In this document: piece by piece, positions 44,151-56,954 of the stretch
How the letters are laid out: each line of letters starts with the position of its first letter
Position numbering within the stretch: the first letter of the stretch is position 1
NCBI RefSeq assembly: GCF_018294505.1
Contig: NC_057814.1
Span: 37,017,054 to 37,081,053, forward strand
Length of the DNA stretch: 64,000 bases
Source: Triticum aestivum
Lineage: Eukaryota > Streptophyta > Magnoliopsida > Poales > Poaceae
Direction of reading: 5' to 3'
Position numbers and translations under genes: made by a program
The notes under the pieces: generated by a model
Seen by the model: only the letters and a program-made list of their open reading frames with translations
What the model was told of the DNA's origin: nothing
Database searches by the model: none

Positions 44151-46500
44151 GCCCGGCAAGCCGCGCCTTATGGGTAAAACTTGCGAAGATGCTCGATGTT
44201 CCAGGAGTTGCTCACTGGGACAACATCTTCGGCTCCAGGTGGACTACGCCGGGCCTGGTGACTCGTATTACCCGATAAGGGCCTTCCCACTTTGGCGTCA
44301 ACTTGTTGGAATTCTTGGCCGACTGAACGCGCCGAAGAACAAGGTCGCCTTCCTCAAAGCTTCAGGCATGAACCTTGCGGCTATGGTAGCGGCGCAAGGC
44401 TTGCTGGTAGCGTGCTGCTCTCACAGCCGCCCGAAGACGATCTTCCTCAAGGAGCATTGCGTCATCTTGCCGCAACTGCTCTTGCTCAAGCTCATCATAA
44501 GTGAGCACTCGAGGTGACCCGTATATGAGTTCCGTGGGGAGAACTGCCTTTCGCCCCATATACTAGGGCAAAGGGTGTCTGACCGGTGGCTCGATTTGGT
44601 GTTGTCCTGATCGACCAAAGAACCGCCGGCAACTCATCAATCCAGCGCCTTCCACTCTTGTGCAGCTTGTCAAAGGTCTTCGTTCTCAGGCCTCGCAACA
44701 CTTCAGCATTTGCCCTCTCCGCTTGGCCGTTGCTCCGTGGGTGTGCCACGGAAGCAAAACAGACCTTGCTACCGAGGTCTTGAATGTACTGCATGAAGGT
44801 GTGGCTTGTGAACTGCGTGTCGTTGTCGGTGATGACTCTGTTTGGCACACCAAAACGGAAGACCAGTCCCTTGAAGAACTTGACGGCTGACTGAGCGGTC
44901 ACCTTTCTCACTGCTTCCACTTCCGGCCACTTTGTGAACTTGTCGATTGCAACGTACAAGTACTCAAAGCCCCCGACAGCGCGGGGGAAAGGGCCAAGTA
45001 TATCGAGCCCCCAGACCGAGAATGGCCAGGAGAGAGGGATTGTTTGAAGGGCTTGAGCTAGTTGATGAAGCTTCTTTGAATGGAACTTACACGCTTCACA
45101 CTTGGTTACTAGTGCCGTCGCATCCTGGAGGGCGGTGGGCCAGAAGAAACCTTGCTGGAACGCCTTGCCGGCAAGGGCCCTCGACCCTATGTGGGAGCCA
45201 CATATGCCTCCATGTATCTCCGCCAACAGCTCCAGTCCTTCCTCCCGGGGGATGCACTTCAATTTCACACCGTTCGGCCTCCTCCTGTACACGACGTCAT
45301 CGACGAACTCGTACATGGCGGACCGACGGGCTACTTTCTCCGCTTCTTCCTGCTCCTCAGGAAGCTCCCCTATTTGGAGGAATTGGACGGTATGCTGCGC
45401 CCATGCCGGAGCCTGGGGCTCGACGGCAAGGACCAAAGGCATCTCTTCCACCATGGGAGCGGCTGTCTCTACGGCCAAGGCTTGACACCCTGCCGGAGCC
45501 AGTTGCTCTTGGGCAGGCTCAGTGTGCACGGCAACATCCTTGCCGGCCGTCCCAGGGGGCTCGGCGGGAAGGTACTTGCCGGGACCTGATTTCCTGCGCT
45601 TGTTCTGCTCTGTTGATGGTTCGACGGATGGCTGAGCTAAACGGAGCAAAAAGGTACCGGGCTCCACAGGTAGCTTGAATGCAGCATGCTTTGACAGGTA
45701 ATCGGTGATGTCGTTCTCCGCTCGGGGGACGTGCTCCGCTTGGATGCCGTCAAAGAGCTCCTCCAGCTTTCTCACCTCATCTACGTAGGCCTCCATCAAT
45801 GGGCTCTGGTAATCCTTGTTGACCTGCCTAACAACAAGCTGCGAGTTACCCCTGACGATGAGCTTCTTAACCCCGAGGTCTGCCGTGATCCTGAGACCGG
45901 TGAGCAATCCCTCGTACTCAGCAGTGTTGTTGGTGGACATCTCCCTGGGAAAGTGCATCTGGATCACATACTTGAGGTGCTCTCCGGTGGGTGCGACGAG
46001 CAGCACACCGGCACCGGCGCCTTGAAGCGAGAAAGCCCCATCAAAGTACATGATCCAGTCGCGGTCTCCCTCCTTGCCGGGCAGAGTGGTCTCCTGGATT
46101 TCTTCGTCAGGAGTTGAGGTCCATTCTGCAATGAACTCCGCCAAGACTCTGCTCTGGATTGTCGATGTACTTTCAAACATCAAACTGAAACTTGATAACT
46201 CCAAGGCCCATTCCACAATCCTTCCGGTTGCATCTGGGTTATGGAGTATCCGTTGCAACGGGAGGCGAGTGACGACAGCGATCTCGTGGGCTTGGATGTA
46301 ATGACGCAGCTTCCTCGAGGCCATAAGGAGGCCGAAGAGCAATTTCTGCACACCAGAGTACCTCGACCTAGCTCCCTGTAAGAGGGAGCTGACAAAGTAA
46401 ACCGGGTGCTGCATCATTTTCTTCTTCTGCACCACCTCACTCGGGCACTGCCTTGGTGGCATGAGACTCTGTCGGGGGCCTCGCCTTGCCGGCACCAGGC
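44150..46500 (-). pseudogene. Gypsy RNase H, second RNase H and integrase
   Basis: From about 46450 leftward: connection to the RT-linked RNase H (QHPVYFVSSLLQGARSRYS, LRHYIQAHEIAVVT), then an archaeal-like RNase H (WIMYFDGAFSLQGAGAG, STNNTAEYEGLL, IVRGNSQLVVRQVNKDYQ). The third acidic residue, normally Asp before SQLVV, is Asn here (45845-45847). Integrase follows: HGGICGSHIG, CEACKFHSKK (zinc region), VWGLDILGPFP, VITDNDTQFTSHTF, HPRSNGQAERANAEVLRG. A frameshift near 44550 leads to AVLPTELIYGSPRV, the C-terminal domain KLTPKWEGPYRV and an end near 44165. A dual RNase H points to the Tat lineage. Confidence 0.88.
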
Positions 46501-47705
46501 CCTGCCGGGGGAATCTTTGGCTTGCCATCCGCTGGTTCTGCCGCCATCACTGCCTCCTCGTCGACCTCCCTCTGTGCCACCAGTGCAGCGCTGACCACTT
46601 GATTCGTCACCGCCATATACAGCAGCAACGGCTCTTGTGGTTTAGGCACAACTAGTATTGGCGTGGAGGAAAGGTATTTCTTCAGATCCTGCAATGCGGC
46701 CTCGGCTTCTGGGGTCCACTCCATTCGGCCTACCTTCTTCAAGATTTTGAAGAAAGGAAGGGCGCGCTCGACGGACTTGGAGATGAATCGGCTCATAGCG
46801 GCGACGCAGCCGGTGAGTCGACGCACATCCTTGATCCGCTTGGGCGCCTCAATCTGCTCAATAGCCTTGATTTTGTCTGGGTTTGCCTCGATCCCGCGCT
46901 GCGACACAAAGAACCCGAGAATCTTGCCGGACGGAATGCCGAAGACACACTTCTCAGGGTTCAGCTTGAGGTTGATCTTGCGCTGGTTGGCAAATGTCTC
47001 TTCCAGATCTTGCACAAGAGTTGCCCTGTCTTTGGTTTTGACCACTATGTCATCTATGTATGCTTCCATATTTCTATGGAGTTGGGGTTCAAAACCAATT
47101 TGGACTGCTCTTGCAAACGTCGAGCCAGCACTCTTCAACCCGAAAGGCATCCGTAAAAAGCAATATGTACCACATGGGGTGATGAATGCTGTCTTCTCTT
47201 CATCTTCTCTTGCCATGAAGATTTGGTGGTAGCCCGAGTAGGCGTCGAGGAATGACAACAGATCACACCCGGCCATGGAGTCGACAATCTGGTCGATGCG
47301 CGACAACGGGAATGGGTCCTTAGGACAAGCCTTATTGATATCTGTGTAGTCAATACACAGCCTCCACTTCCCATTTGCCTTGCGCACCACTACCGGATTG
47401 GCCAACCACGTCGGGTGGAGCACTCCTCTCACCAAACCTGCCACTTCCAACTTCCTGATCTCTTCTGTGATGAACTCCTGCCTCTTCAGAGCCAGCTTTC
47501 TGACCTTCTGCTTGACGGGCCGCGCATGAGGACAGACGGCTAGGTGGTGCTCAATCACCTCCCTGGGAACACCGGGGATGTCGGATGCTTGCCACGCAAA
47601 CACGTCGACATTCGCCCGCAGGAAGGTGATGAGCGCGCCTTCCTATTTGCTGTCGAGGGTGGAGCCTATGGTGAAGGCCCCTCCCGTGCCATCCTCCCTG
47701 ACGGA
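46437..47705 (-). pseudogene. Gypsy reverse transcriptase
   Basis: A frame from about 47603 covers RT: VRKANGKWRLCIDYTDINKACPKD cut into its usual blocks, LLSFLDAYSGYHQI, FGLKSAGSTFARAVQ and YIDD at 47049-47060. RNase H connection motifs follow (GFFVSQRGIEANPDK, FFKILKKVGRMEW). Upstream, the same frame reads VSVREDGTGG, a TAG (47643-47645) before EGALITFLRANVDVFAWQASD, and meets the inserted LTR-like piece at about 47706. A frameshift at 46440-46530 joins it to RNase H/integrase. It is internal to the Tat-type element. Confidence 0.9.
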
Positions 47706-48415
47706 CACTGATACGGGACGCCTCGGAAACGATCTTTCACGGTGCCAAAGAACTCACAAGGAGAAGCAACAACCTCACTCGAAACTTGCTTCAACAAACT
47801 TTGTTTCTCTCAAGTGGCAAGAACAAGAGGAAACACTCTCAAATAAATTGCAGCGGAGCTTGGTTTACAAGGATGCAACCCAAACCATGAAGCTTGTGAA
47901 CCTATGAAGAATAACAAGAGGGAACCACAAGGATCCTATATGAATTGAGGACATGCCCTCCAATCCACACACACGAGCTAACACTCAATGATACTAGTGC
48001 TCACAGCACAACACAACCTCACCGGCTGTCTACAAACATAAACTCAGAAATCTAATCCCCCTTCACATGGAACAGCTGGGGATTATTTATACTAGAAGCA
48101 CCCACTATTTAGGTGTGAAAACAACTCAAAATGAAGGGTAAATTCGTGCGCCCCAAGCTGTAGCAGGAGCAAACTTGTTGAGCCTCGCGTTGTAATAAAT
48201 TGTTGGACAGCTTGCATGGAAATTTGCACAACTTTTGACTCAACACCTCAAATGATGCACCATTTTTTTGAATGAAAGCTGACTTCAAAGACCATATTTT
48301 CTAGCCTCTATAAAGTGCTAGAGACTTCCATAATTAATTAGGTTTAGGTGGGAAGTTGCAGCTGGAAATCTGATGTGTCATTTCTCCCAAAATAGGCACC
48401 GGAAGCTTCCCAACT
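47706..48415 (-). mobile_element. Solo-LTR-like insertion in Gypsy pol
   Basis: Inserted between KEHTGKTI of the linker and VSVREDGTGG before RT; the flanking host frame resumes cleanly at gtgtccgtc. Unlike the GC-rich host it is AT-rich. Read on the minus strand it contains agtataaataatcc at about 48085-48095, a good TATA box, and ends cccgtatca, as an LTR would. I could not find a matching start with a 5-bp duplication, so the limits are approximate and a small degraded element is also possible. Confidence 0.5.
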
Positions 48416-49323
48416 AAGATAATGGTTTTGCCCGTGTGTTCCTTTGGATGCTCTAATGGTTCAGCATTTGTGCTAGCATTAACCTCACTCTTGGATGCCT
48501 TGGTCATGATCTGGTCCACATCAGACACCTTCTTGGTCTGCGGCGGCTCAGCTCTGGATTTCTTGCTCTTGCCGGTAGAGCTCTCTTGCACGTCCTCGAC
48601 AGTAGCACAACACTCCGAGGAGGTGCGCTTGCCGGAGTGGGTGTGAGAGGTCTTGCCGAGCTTCTTCTTCCCTCCCGGGCCTTCAGCGGCAGGAGCAGGT
48701 GCCTTGACGGCAGCTGCTGCAATTGCTTCCCGGTAGAGTTGGTCGGCGCAAATCAGCGCGTCCTACTTGTCGGAGGGGACGGAGATGATGGTCAACGGCC
48801 CGGGCATCTTTAGCATGTTGTAGGCATAGTGTGATGCTGCCATGAACTTGGCTAGTGCCGGGCGGCCGAGGATCCCGTTGTAGGGCAAGGGGATCTCGGC
48901 CACGTCGAAGATGATCCTCTCCGTCCTGTAGTTCAACTCTCCTCCAAACGTCACGGGCAGTGTGACCTTTCCCTTCGGTTGGCTCCTCCCCGGATTGACC
49001 CCTTGAAACGTGCCCGTTTCCTCGAGGTCTTCATCAGGAATTTGCAGCCTTATGATCATGACAGGCGAGATCAAGTTCAGGCCGGCCCCGCCGTCAACCA
49101 ACATCTTGTTCACCTTGAGTATCGTTGGTGAGACCAACAATGGCAAACACCGGACCGCGGTCGTGCGGTCAGGGTGGTCCTCGGCGTCAAAGATGAGGGG
49201 CGTGCTGGACCACTTCAGCGGCTTCTGAGCGTCGAACGACGGCTCCGCCGCTGTAATTTCACGCGCCCACTGCTTGAGCTGGCGGTGAGAAGTATGCAGC
49301 GAGGCGCCACCATCGACGCACAT
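48416..49323 (-). pseudogene. Gypsy protease and linker
   Basis: The segment includes LKWSSTPLIFDAEDHP, a retroviral-type aspartic protease region with MLVDGGAGLNLIS (D-G-G in place of D-S/T-G, as often in this lineage) and YNGILGRPALAKFMA. A TAG near 48763 ends the frame, but the sequence continues in phase as a Lys/Ser-rich linker (SSTGKSKKSRAEPPQTKK) to the LTR-like insertion. Protease would cut the gag-pol precursor in the particle. Confidence 0.85.
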
Positions 49324-51387
49324 GGCCTCCGTAGCCTTCTGGAACTCTTGCTCACTGGACTCGTCGTCCTCATCGTGATCATCGTCTTCTCGTTTCTTGT
49401 CACGGCCTCGGGCGGGCCTCTCTTGCTGGTTGTCCTTGCCGGGGCGGCTTCCTTGGCCGCCACGCTTCTTGTCGGATCCCTCAGCACCGTCCTAACCTTT
49501 CTCCTTGTCCCGCCTTTCATACTCGGCCTTTTGCTTTTCAACAAGCAGCTCGACTTGTCGGCAGTTCTCGAGGTCGTGGCCCTTGGTGCGGTGGATCTTA
49601 CAGTACTGCTTGCCGGAGCCCCCTGGCTTGTCGGCAGCTGCTAAGGCCCGGCAGGCGGCGCACCCGGCAATCTCCTTGTCGGGGCCGTCTGCCTTGACCT
49701 TATTGGTAGCGTCGGTGTCGTCAGACCCCTCGACGGCAAGTACGGCCTTGCCCTTGCGTTTCCTGTTGCGACGCCGGCCCTTCTTCGTCGGGGTGGCGGC
49801 ATCTTCGTCGGTAGAGTCGGTTTCCGCATCGGCGTCTACACCGGGGTACTTCCTTCCCTCTTCAGCCCGGGCACATTTATCGGCAAGAACGTAGAGCTCG
49901 GCCACATCCTTAACCTTGGTCATTGCCAGCTCTTCACGCATCTTGCAATCGCGCATGTTCTGGTGGAACGCGGTGATCACAGCGGCGGGATGAACGTCAG
50001 GGATGTTGTACTGCACCCGGCTGAACCTCTAGATGTACTTGCGTAGGGCTTCCCCTTCCGTCTGGGGAATGATATGCACATCACTGGCCTGGCCATGAGC
50101 TTGGTGGCCTCCTGTGAAGGCGCCAACGAACTCATGGCACAGATCCGACCAAGAAGAAATGAAATGCGCTGACAAGTGCATGAGCCAAGACATAACATTG
50201 GGCTTCAGCGCCAGCGGGAAATAATTTGCAAGCACCTTGTCGTCGCGAGCTACGGCCGCCTGCATCGCGATGGTGTAGATGCTTAGGAACTCGGACGGAT
50301 GGGTCTTGCCAGTGTACTTCTCACCGACGTCGGGCTTGAACGTGCGGTGGGACGGCCACTGGAACTGCCGCAGCTCACGGGTAAAGGCCGGGCAGCCCAC
50401 CTCGTAAGGTAGGTCGCCGGAGCCCCCCGGTGTTGGGTGGTCCATAGCGGGTCCCGCCTGCTTGTCCGACTGGTGGCGCGTATCACGCCGGCGCTCAATA
50501 GTGGTCCGAGCATCTTCGTGAGCTCGTTCTCGAAGAACTTGGCGCTGGTCGCAGTGGGTCCGCGGTTTGAACGACGCTATAGAGATGTTATCACAAGCGT
50601 CGTCACGACGGGCAGACGCCCGGGGTGGCTGGTGAGGAGGAGGAGAGTGCACCGTGGCCGCAGCTCCCCCGGTCCTCCCAACGCCAGCATGTGGTGGCTC
50701 GGTGGAGCGCTGACCCGAGGGCCCCGCCGGTTGCGGATCGTCTTTGTTGGCGACGGCGACAAGGCTCCGGATGGTGGCCCTCCACTCGTCGAGCTTGTCC
50801 GCAACAGGAGGGAAGTCGAGGAGCAGCTGTGCGCGCGCCAAAGCTTCCGCTGGCGTGGGTGGCGGCGATGGCTGCGTGGACCGTGGCGTGCTTCGACTTC
50901 TAACCATGTTAGAAGGAGCTCCACCACGGCCCAGCGGCCGCGCGCCATTTTCGCCAGCACTTCGGCGGGCATGCCGAACTCCTTCATCCTGCGGATGACG
51001 CACAGGGCTCTTCCCACGGCGGTGCCTAGGGTCGCCGTCGTGGTGACGCTATTCGTCACGCACACCATGGGAAGAGCGCGCAGTGGTCGCCGGCGTGGGT
51101 GTCTTGGAGGTCGCTGCGCCGCCCGGATGTGGCACAATGACACCCCTGGAGGGCCCCGCGCCGCCTGTAGGGGGCCCAGCTCCATCTTTGGATCTGGCGA
51201 CGTGCGGCCGGTCGTCGGGCGTGCGAACGACGCCGCTTGCCAGGCTCTGACTGCCAGGCTGATGCTGGTGCTCGCGGACCGCAGCCCGGGTCCTGTCCGC
51301 GACCGGGCCACTGCTCGCCCGTAGCGGTACGGATCGTTCGGCCCCCGACGGGCCAATCGCCGTGGCCGTCTTCTTCTTGGGAGCCAT
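49324..51387 (-). pseudogene. Gypsy gag
   Basis: The start is MAPKKKTATAIGPSGAERSV at 51387. Frames change at about 51060 and 50930. The central gag domain is clear: FQWPSHRTFKPDVGEKY is replaced here by QFQWPSHRTFKPDVG, then PSEFLSIYTIAMQAA, ANYFPLALKPNVMSWLMHL, a TAG at 50029-50031, and RVQYNIPDVHPAAVITAFHQ. The C-terminus has a zinc-knuckle-like CKIHRTKGHDLENC and Lys/Arg tracts (TKKGRRRNRKRKGKA). Gag forms the particle and packages RNA. Confidence 0.85.
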
Positions 51388-51461
51388 GGCGATGAAGAAA
51401 TGCTAGGCTAGCTACTAGACCAGATTCTCGCAATTGCGCCCCCTACCTGGCGCGCCAAAGA
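51388..51461 (-). promoter_or_regulatory. Gypsy leader and primer binding site
   Basis: Next to the 5' LTR the minus strand reads tctTTGGCGCGCCAGGTAGGGGG, a primer-site-like sequence ending in the complement of CCA. I did not assign the tRNA with confidence. Only about 74 bases separate it from the gag start. Confidence 0.65.
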
Positions 51462-52213
51462 TGTCGGTGTGGAACGACACCTATGGGATCACAAGGATCC
51501 CTACTACGGTTGCCGGGGAGCAGGGTTGCAAGAAGAGAAGGATCAGTAGTCAGCACAAGGATCGTTTACCCAGGTTCGGGCCGCGAGGATGCGTAAAACC
51601 CTAGTCCTGCTTTGGTGGGTGTATTTCAGAGAGTTCTTGAGCTCTCGAACTAGCTATGTTGAGTGCGTGGTTCGAAAGAGCCGAATCCTGTTCCAGTATG
51701 CCATGGGTCTCCTTTTATAGGCGAAAGGGGCTGCCACAGTGGCATACAGGAGGTGGAAAGGCGTACAGTATTGTGAGCTTATCGCTCGTATTACAGGACA
51801 AGTCGCATTTAATGCGCCGCTGAGGTGTCCCCTAGCTTTATCGGGGACGGGGGCGAGGCTCGTCCCGTCCGTCGCCGCTCCTCCTCGCTACGACACGTGC
51901 CCTAGCCAGCGATGCATGCGGTGCCATGTAGGCAGGCAGGCAGCTGAGGTGGCGCGGTGGTAGGGTCTTCACCAAGATCTGCATGCCGCCACGCAGGCGC
52001 CTGCTGAGTTGGCCTGGAAGCTGCATGTTGCCACACAGGTGCCTGCCCGGCTGGTTTGGGCTGGCAGCTGCATGCGAACGGTGGTGGAGACTTGGCTGGT
52101 GCGGCCCTGATAGTGGCCCTGCTGGCGTCTTCGGCGAGAGCCTTGCCGGGGGCCCGGCAAGGGTCTTGCCGTGGCGCGCTATCGTCCCCGGCAAGAATCT
52201 TGCCGGGGGTCTC
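51462..52213 (-). repeat. 5' LTR of the Gypsy element, inner part
   Basis: 752 bases starting TGTCGGTGTGGAACGAC and cut at GTCTC by element B. The LTR resumes at 59787. The two parts together are about 1182 bases versus 1159 for the left copy. Confidence 0.95.
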
Positions 52214-53731
52214 TGATAATCCACAAGTATAGGGATCAATTGTAGCCTCTTTCGATAAGTAAGAGTGTCGAACCCAACGAGGAGCTAAAGGTAGAACCAA
52301 TATTCCCTCAAGTTCTATCGACCACCGATACAACTCTGGGCACGCTTAACGTTCGCTTTACCTAGAATAAGTATAAAACTAGAAGTACTTTGTAGATGTT
52401 TTTGGATAGGTTTGCAAGAATATAAAGAGCACGTAAATAAAAAGCTAGGGGCTTTTAAAGTAAAGACACAACTAAAGTAAATATAGCAAGTGTGGAAAAG
52501 TGGTGGTAGGAGTTGCGAAATTGTCCCTAAGCAATCGACTACTTTACTAGACCGATAGCAAGTTTTATGTGGGAGAGGCCACTGCTAGCATGTCATCCCT
52601 TACTTGGAATTCTATGCACTTATGATTGGAACTATTAGCAAGCATCCGCAACTACTAACATTCATTAAGGTAAAACCCAACCATAGCATCAAGATATATT
52701 GGTCCCCCTTCAATCCCGTATGCATCAATTTCTATGCTAGGTTGAAGCTTCTGTCACTCTTGCCCTCCAATACATAGTCCTATCAACATACAACTAACCC
52801 TATGGTGTGATCCACGGGCGCGCTCATATGATCCGCACCAAAGGACAGCAACATAACCACTAGCAAATTAAATCAATCATAGCAATTCATCAACCACCGA
52901 TAGGACAACGAAAATCTACTCAGACATCATAGGATGGCAACACATCATTGGATAATAATAAGAAGCATAAGGCACCATGTTCAAGTAGAGGGTACAGCGG
53001 GTTGCGGGAGAGTGGACCGCTGTAGATAGAGGGGGGAAGGTGATGGAGATGTTGGTGAAGATGGCGGATGTGTTGGTGAAGATCGCGGTGATGATGATGG
53101 TGGCCACGGCAGCGTTCCGGCGCCACCGAAGGAGAGGGGGAAAGGGGCCCCCTCCTTCCTCTTCTTCCTTGACCTCCTCCCTAGATGGGAGAAGGGTTTC
53201 CCCTCTGGTCCTTGGCCTCCATGGCATGGGAGGGGCGAGAGCCCCTCCGAGATTGGATCTGTCTCTCTGTCTCTCTCTGTTTCTGCGTTCTCCCCGCTGC
53301 CCTCTCACCGTTTCGTATATATATGGAGATCCGTAACTCCGATTGGACTGAAATCTTCGCCGTGATTTTTTCCTGAAAATTAGCTTTCTTGCGGCCGAAG
53401 AAGGGCATCAACCGCCTTACGGGTGGCCCACGAGGGTCAGGGGCGCGCCCCCTACCTCGTGGCCACCTCGGGCACCGTCTCGCGTTGATTCTTCTTCTGG
53501 AATTTTCCAAATATTCCCAAATATTCGCCATCCGTTTTTATCCCGTTTGGATTCCGTTTGATATGGGGTTTCTACGAAACATAATACATGCAACAAACAT
53601 GAACTGGCACTGGGCACTGGATCAATATGTTAGTCCCAAAAATAGTATAAAAAGTTGCCAAAAAGTATATGAAAGTTGTATAATATTGGCATGAAACAAT
53701 CAAAAATTATAGATACGACGGAGACGTATCA
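52214..53731 (-). repeat. 3' LTR of element B
   Basis: 1518 bases, aligned throughout with 58244-59781. It lacks a 20-base gcaggtgcgcccag-type insertion present in the right copy near 59480. The polypurine-like aagcttggggatgc (minus strand) abuts it at 53732-53745. Confidence 0.93.
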
Positions 53732-56700
53732 GCATCCCCAAGCTTAATTCCTGCTCGTCCTCGAGTAGGTAAATGATAAAAAGATAATTTTTGTTGTGGA
53801 AGGCTACCTAGCATAATCTTGATCACATAATCTAATCATGGCATTAATATTAAGACACGAGTGATTCAAGGCAATAGTCTATCATTTGACATAAAAACAA
53901 TAATACTTCAAGCATACCAACCAAGCAATTATGTCTTATCGAAATAACATAGCCAAAGAAAGCTCATCCCTACAAAATAATATAGTCTGGCTATGCTCCA
54001 TCTTCACCACACAAAGCATTCAAATCATGCACAACCCCGATGACAAGCCGAGCAATTGGTTCATACTTTTTAACGCGCTTCAGCTTTTACAACCCTCACG
54101 CAATACATGAGCGCAAGCCATGGACATAGCACTATAGGTGAAATAGAATATGATGATGGGGGTTATGTGGAGAAGACAAAAAAGGAGAAAGTCTCACATC
54201 GACGCGGCTAATCAACGGGCTATGGGGATGCCCATCAATTGATGTCAATGCAAGGAGTAGGGATTACCATGCAACGGATGCACTAGAGCTATAAGTATAT
54301 GAAAGCTCAAACTGAAACTAAGTGGGTGTGCATCCAACTTGCTTGCTCATGAGGACCTAGGGCATTTGAGGAAGCCCATCGTTGGAATATACAAGCCAAG
54401 TTCTATAATGAAAATTCCCACTAGTATATGAAAGTGATAACTCAAGAGACTATCTATATGAAGATCATGGTGCTACTCTGAAGCACAAGGGTGGTAAAAG
54501 GATAGTAACATTGCCCCTTCTCTCTTTTTCTCTCATTTTTTTGTTTTTTGTTCTTTTTTTTTGGGCCTTCTCTTTTTTTGGCCTTTCTCTTTTTTTTAAT
54601 TTTTTTCGTCCGGAGTCTCATCCCGCCTTGTGGGGGAATCATAGTCTCCATCATCCTTTCCTCACTGTTGCAATGCTCTAATATTGATGATCATCACACT
54701 TTTATTTACTTACAACTCAATATTACAACTCGATACTAGAACAAAGATATGACTCTATATGAATGCCTCCGGGAGTGTACTGGGATGTGCAATGATCTAG
54801 CGCAGCAATGACATCAAAAAATGGACAAGCCATGAAAACATCATGCTAGCTATTGTACGATCATGCAAAGCAATATGACAATAAATGCTCAAGTCATGTA
54901 CATGATGATGATGGAAGTTGCATGGCAATATATCTCGGAATGGCTATGGAAATTCCATGATAGGTAGGTATGGTGGCTGTTTTGAGGAAGATATAAGGAG
55001 GTTTATGTGTGATAGAGCGTATCGTATCACGGGGTTTGGATGCTCCGGCGAAGTTTGCACCAACTCTCAAGGTGAGAAAGGGCAATGCACGGTACCTAAG
55101 AGGCTAGCAATGATGGAAGGGTGAGAGTGCGTATAATCCATGGACTCACATTAGTCATAAAGAACTCATATACTTATTGCAAAAGTTTATTAGCCCTCGA
55201 AGCAAAGTACTACTACGCATGCCCCTAGGGGGATAGATTGGTAGGAAAAGACCATCGCTCGTCCCCGACCGCCACTCATAAGGAAAGCAATGAAAGAACA
55301 CCTCATGCTCCGACTTCGTTACATAACGGTTCACCATACGTGCATGCTACGGGACTTGCAAACCTCAACACAAGTATTTCTCAATTTCACAATTACTCAA
55401 CTAGCACGACTCTAATATCACCACCTTTATATCACAAAACTATTGCAAGGAATCAAACATATCATATTCACTGATCTACAAGTTTTATGTAGGATTTTAT
55501 GACTAACCATGTGAATGACCAGTTCCTGTCATCTCCCTAAATAGATATAAGTGAAGCAAGAGAGTTTAATTCTTTCTACAAAAGATATGCCCACACTCTA
55601 ACAAATATAAGTGAAGCAAAAGAGCATTCTACAAATGGCGGTTTTCTATGTAAAGAGAAACATGCAATCCAAACTTCAAATGATATAAGTGAAGCACATG
55701 AAGCATTCTATAAAGCCATACTCAAAAGATATAAGTGAAGTGCAAAGAGCATTCTATAAATCAACCAAGGACTATATCATACCAGCATGGTGCATAAAAG
55801 AAAAAGGGAAAACTAAATGCAAAAGACGCTCCAAGATTTGCACATATTGCATGAACGAAACGAATCCGAAAACATACCGATACTTGTTGAAGAAAGAGGG
55901 GATGCCTTCCGGGGCATCCCCAAGCTTAGACGCTTGAGTCTCCTGGAATATTTACTTGGGGTGCCTTGGGCATCCCCAAGCTTGAGCTCTTGCCTCACCT
56001 CCTTATCCTCATATCGAAACATCCTCGATCTTCGAACACTTCGTCCACACAAAACTTCAACAGAAAACTCGGTAAGATCCGTTAGTATAATAAAGCAAAT
56101 CACTACTCTAAGTACTGTTGCAAACCAATTCATATTTTTTTTGCATTGTGTCTACTGTAATATAGCTTTTCCATGGCTTAATCCACTGATATAAATCGAT
56201 AGTTTCAGCAAAACAAGCAAACTATGCATCAAAAACAGAATCGGTCTAAAACAGAACAGTCTGTAAGAATCTGAACATTCACCATACTTATGGTACTTGA
56301 AAAATTCTGCAAAAATTAGGAAAAATAAACAATTCGTATAGAAATACATTGCAAAAAGTTTCAGACCCATTTGACGTTCCAGTAAAAAACTAAAAATCAC
56401 GCACTACAGCCAAAGTTTCTGTCCTGCACCGTACAAACCAACAAGCATTGTAAACATCCTAAAGGCAAACCTTGGCACATTATTTTTATAATACAATGGA
56501 ACTGTACGAGGGGATAATTATTTTTGTTGAAAAGTTTCTGTAATCAAGATTCACAAAGTTTCCGTGAGCATGAACAAAGTTCAAGGAGCTCCCCCACTTC
56601 AACCATGCTTGTCTCTCTCACTTTCACTTTCCTTTTTGAAAAAGTTTTGGGTTCCCCTCTTTATTTTTTTGTTTTTAAACTATATGAAAGCACTCAACAG

Positions 56701-56954
56701 AAATAAATGACTCTCTAAAACTTCCGGGTTGTCTCCCTGGCATCGCTTTCTTTAAAGCCATTAAGCTAGGCATATAGTGCTCAAGTAGTGAATCCACCCA
56801 GATCCCAAGGTATATCAAAGCCAATTTTAATTAGCAATGATTTGTAATTTAGTAGTGAGCACAAAGCAACATATATCATGTAATGACGAAATCTAACTCT
56901 CTTCCTATGCATCGGCATGTCATAAAAGAACAATTCATGCACACATAGTAAAGG
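53732..56954 (-). other. 3' non-coding part of element B
   Basis: AT-rich, with repeated atataagtgaag phrases between 55545 and 55740 (at least five, about 55-60 bases apart) and blocks shared with element A 38600-40800 in opposite orientation. No convincing ORF. Confidence 0.7.

Noticed and set aside
44586..51324. Plus-strand ORFs of up to 295 residues across the Gypsy gag-pol region
   Set aside because: They are shadows of the minus-strand gag-pol frames, which carry recognisable gag, protease, RT, RNase H and integrase motifs.
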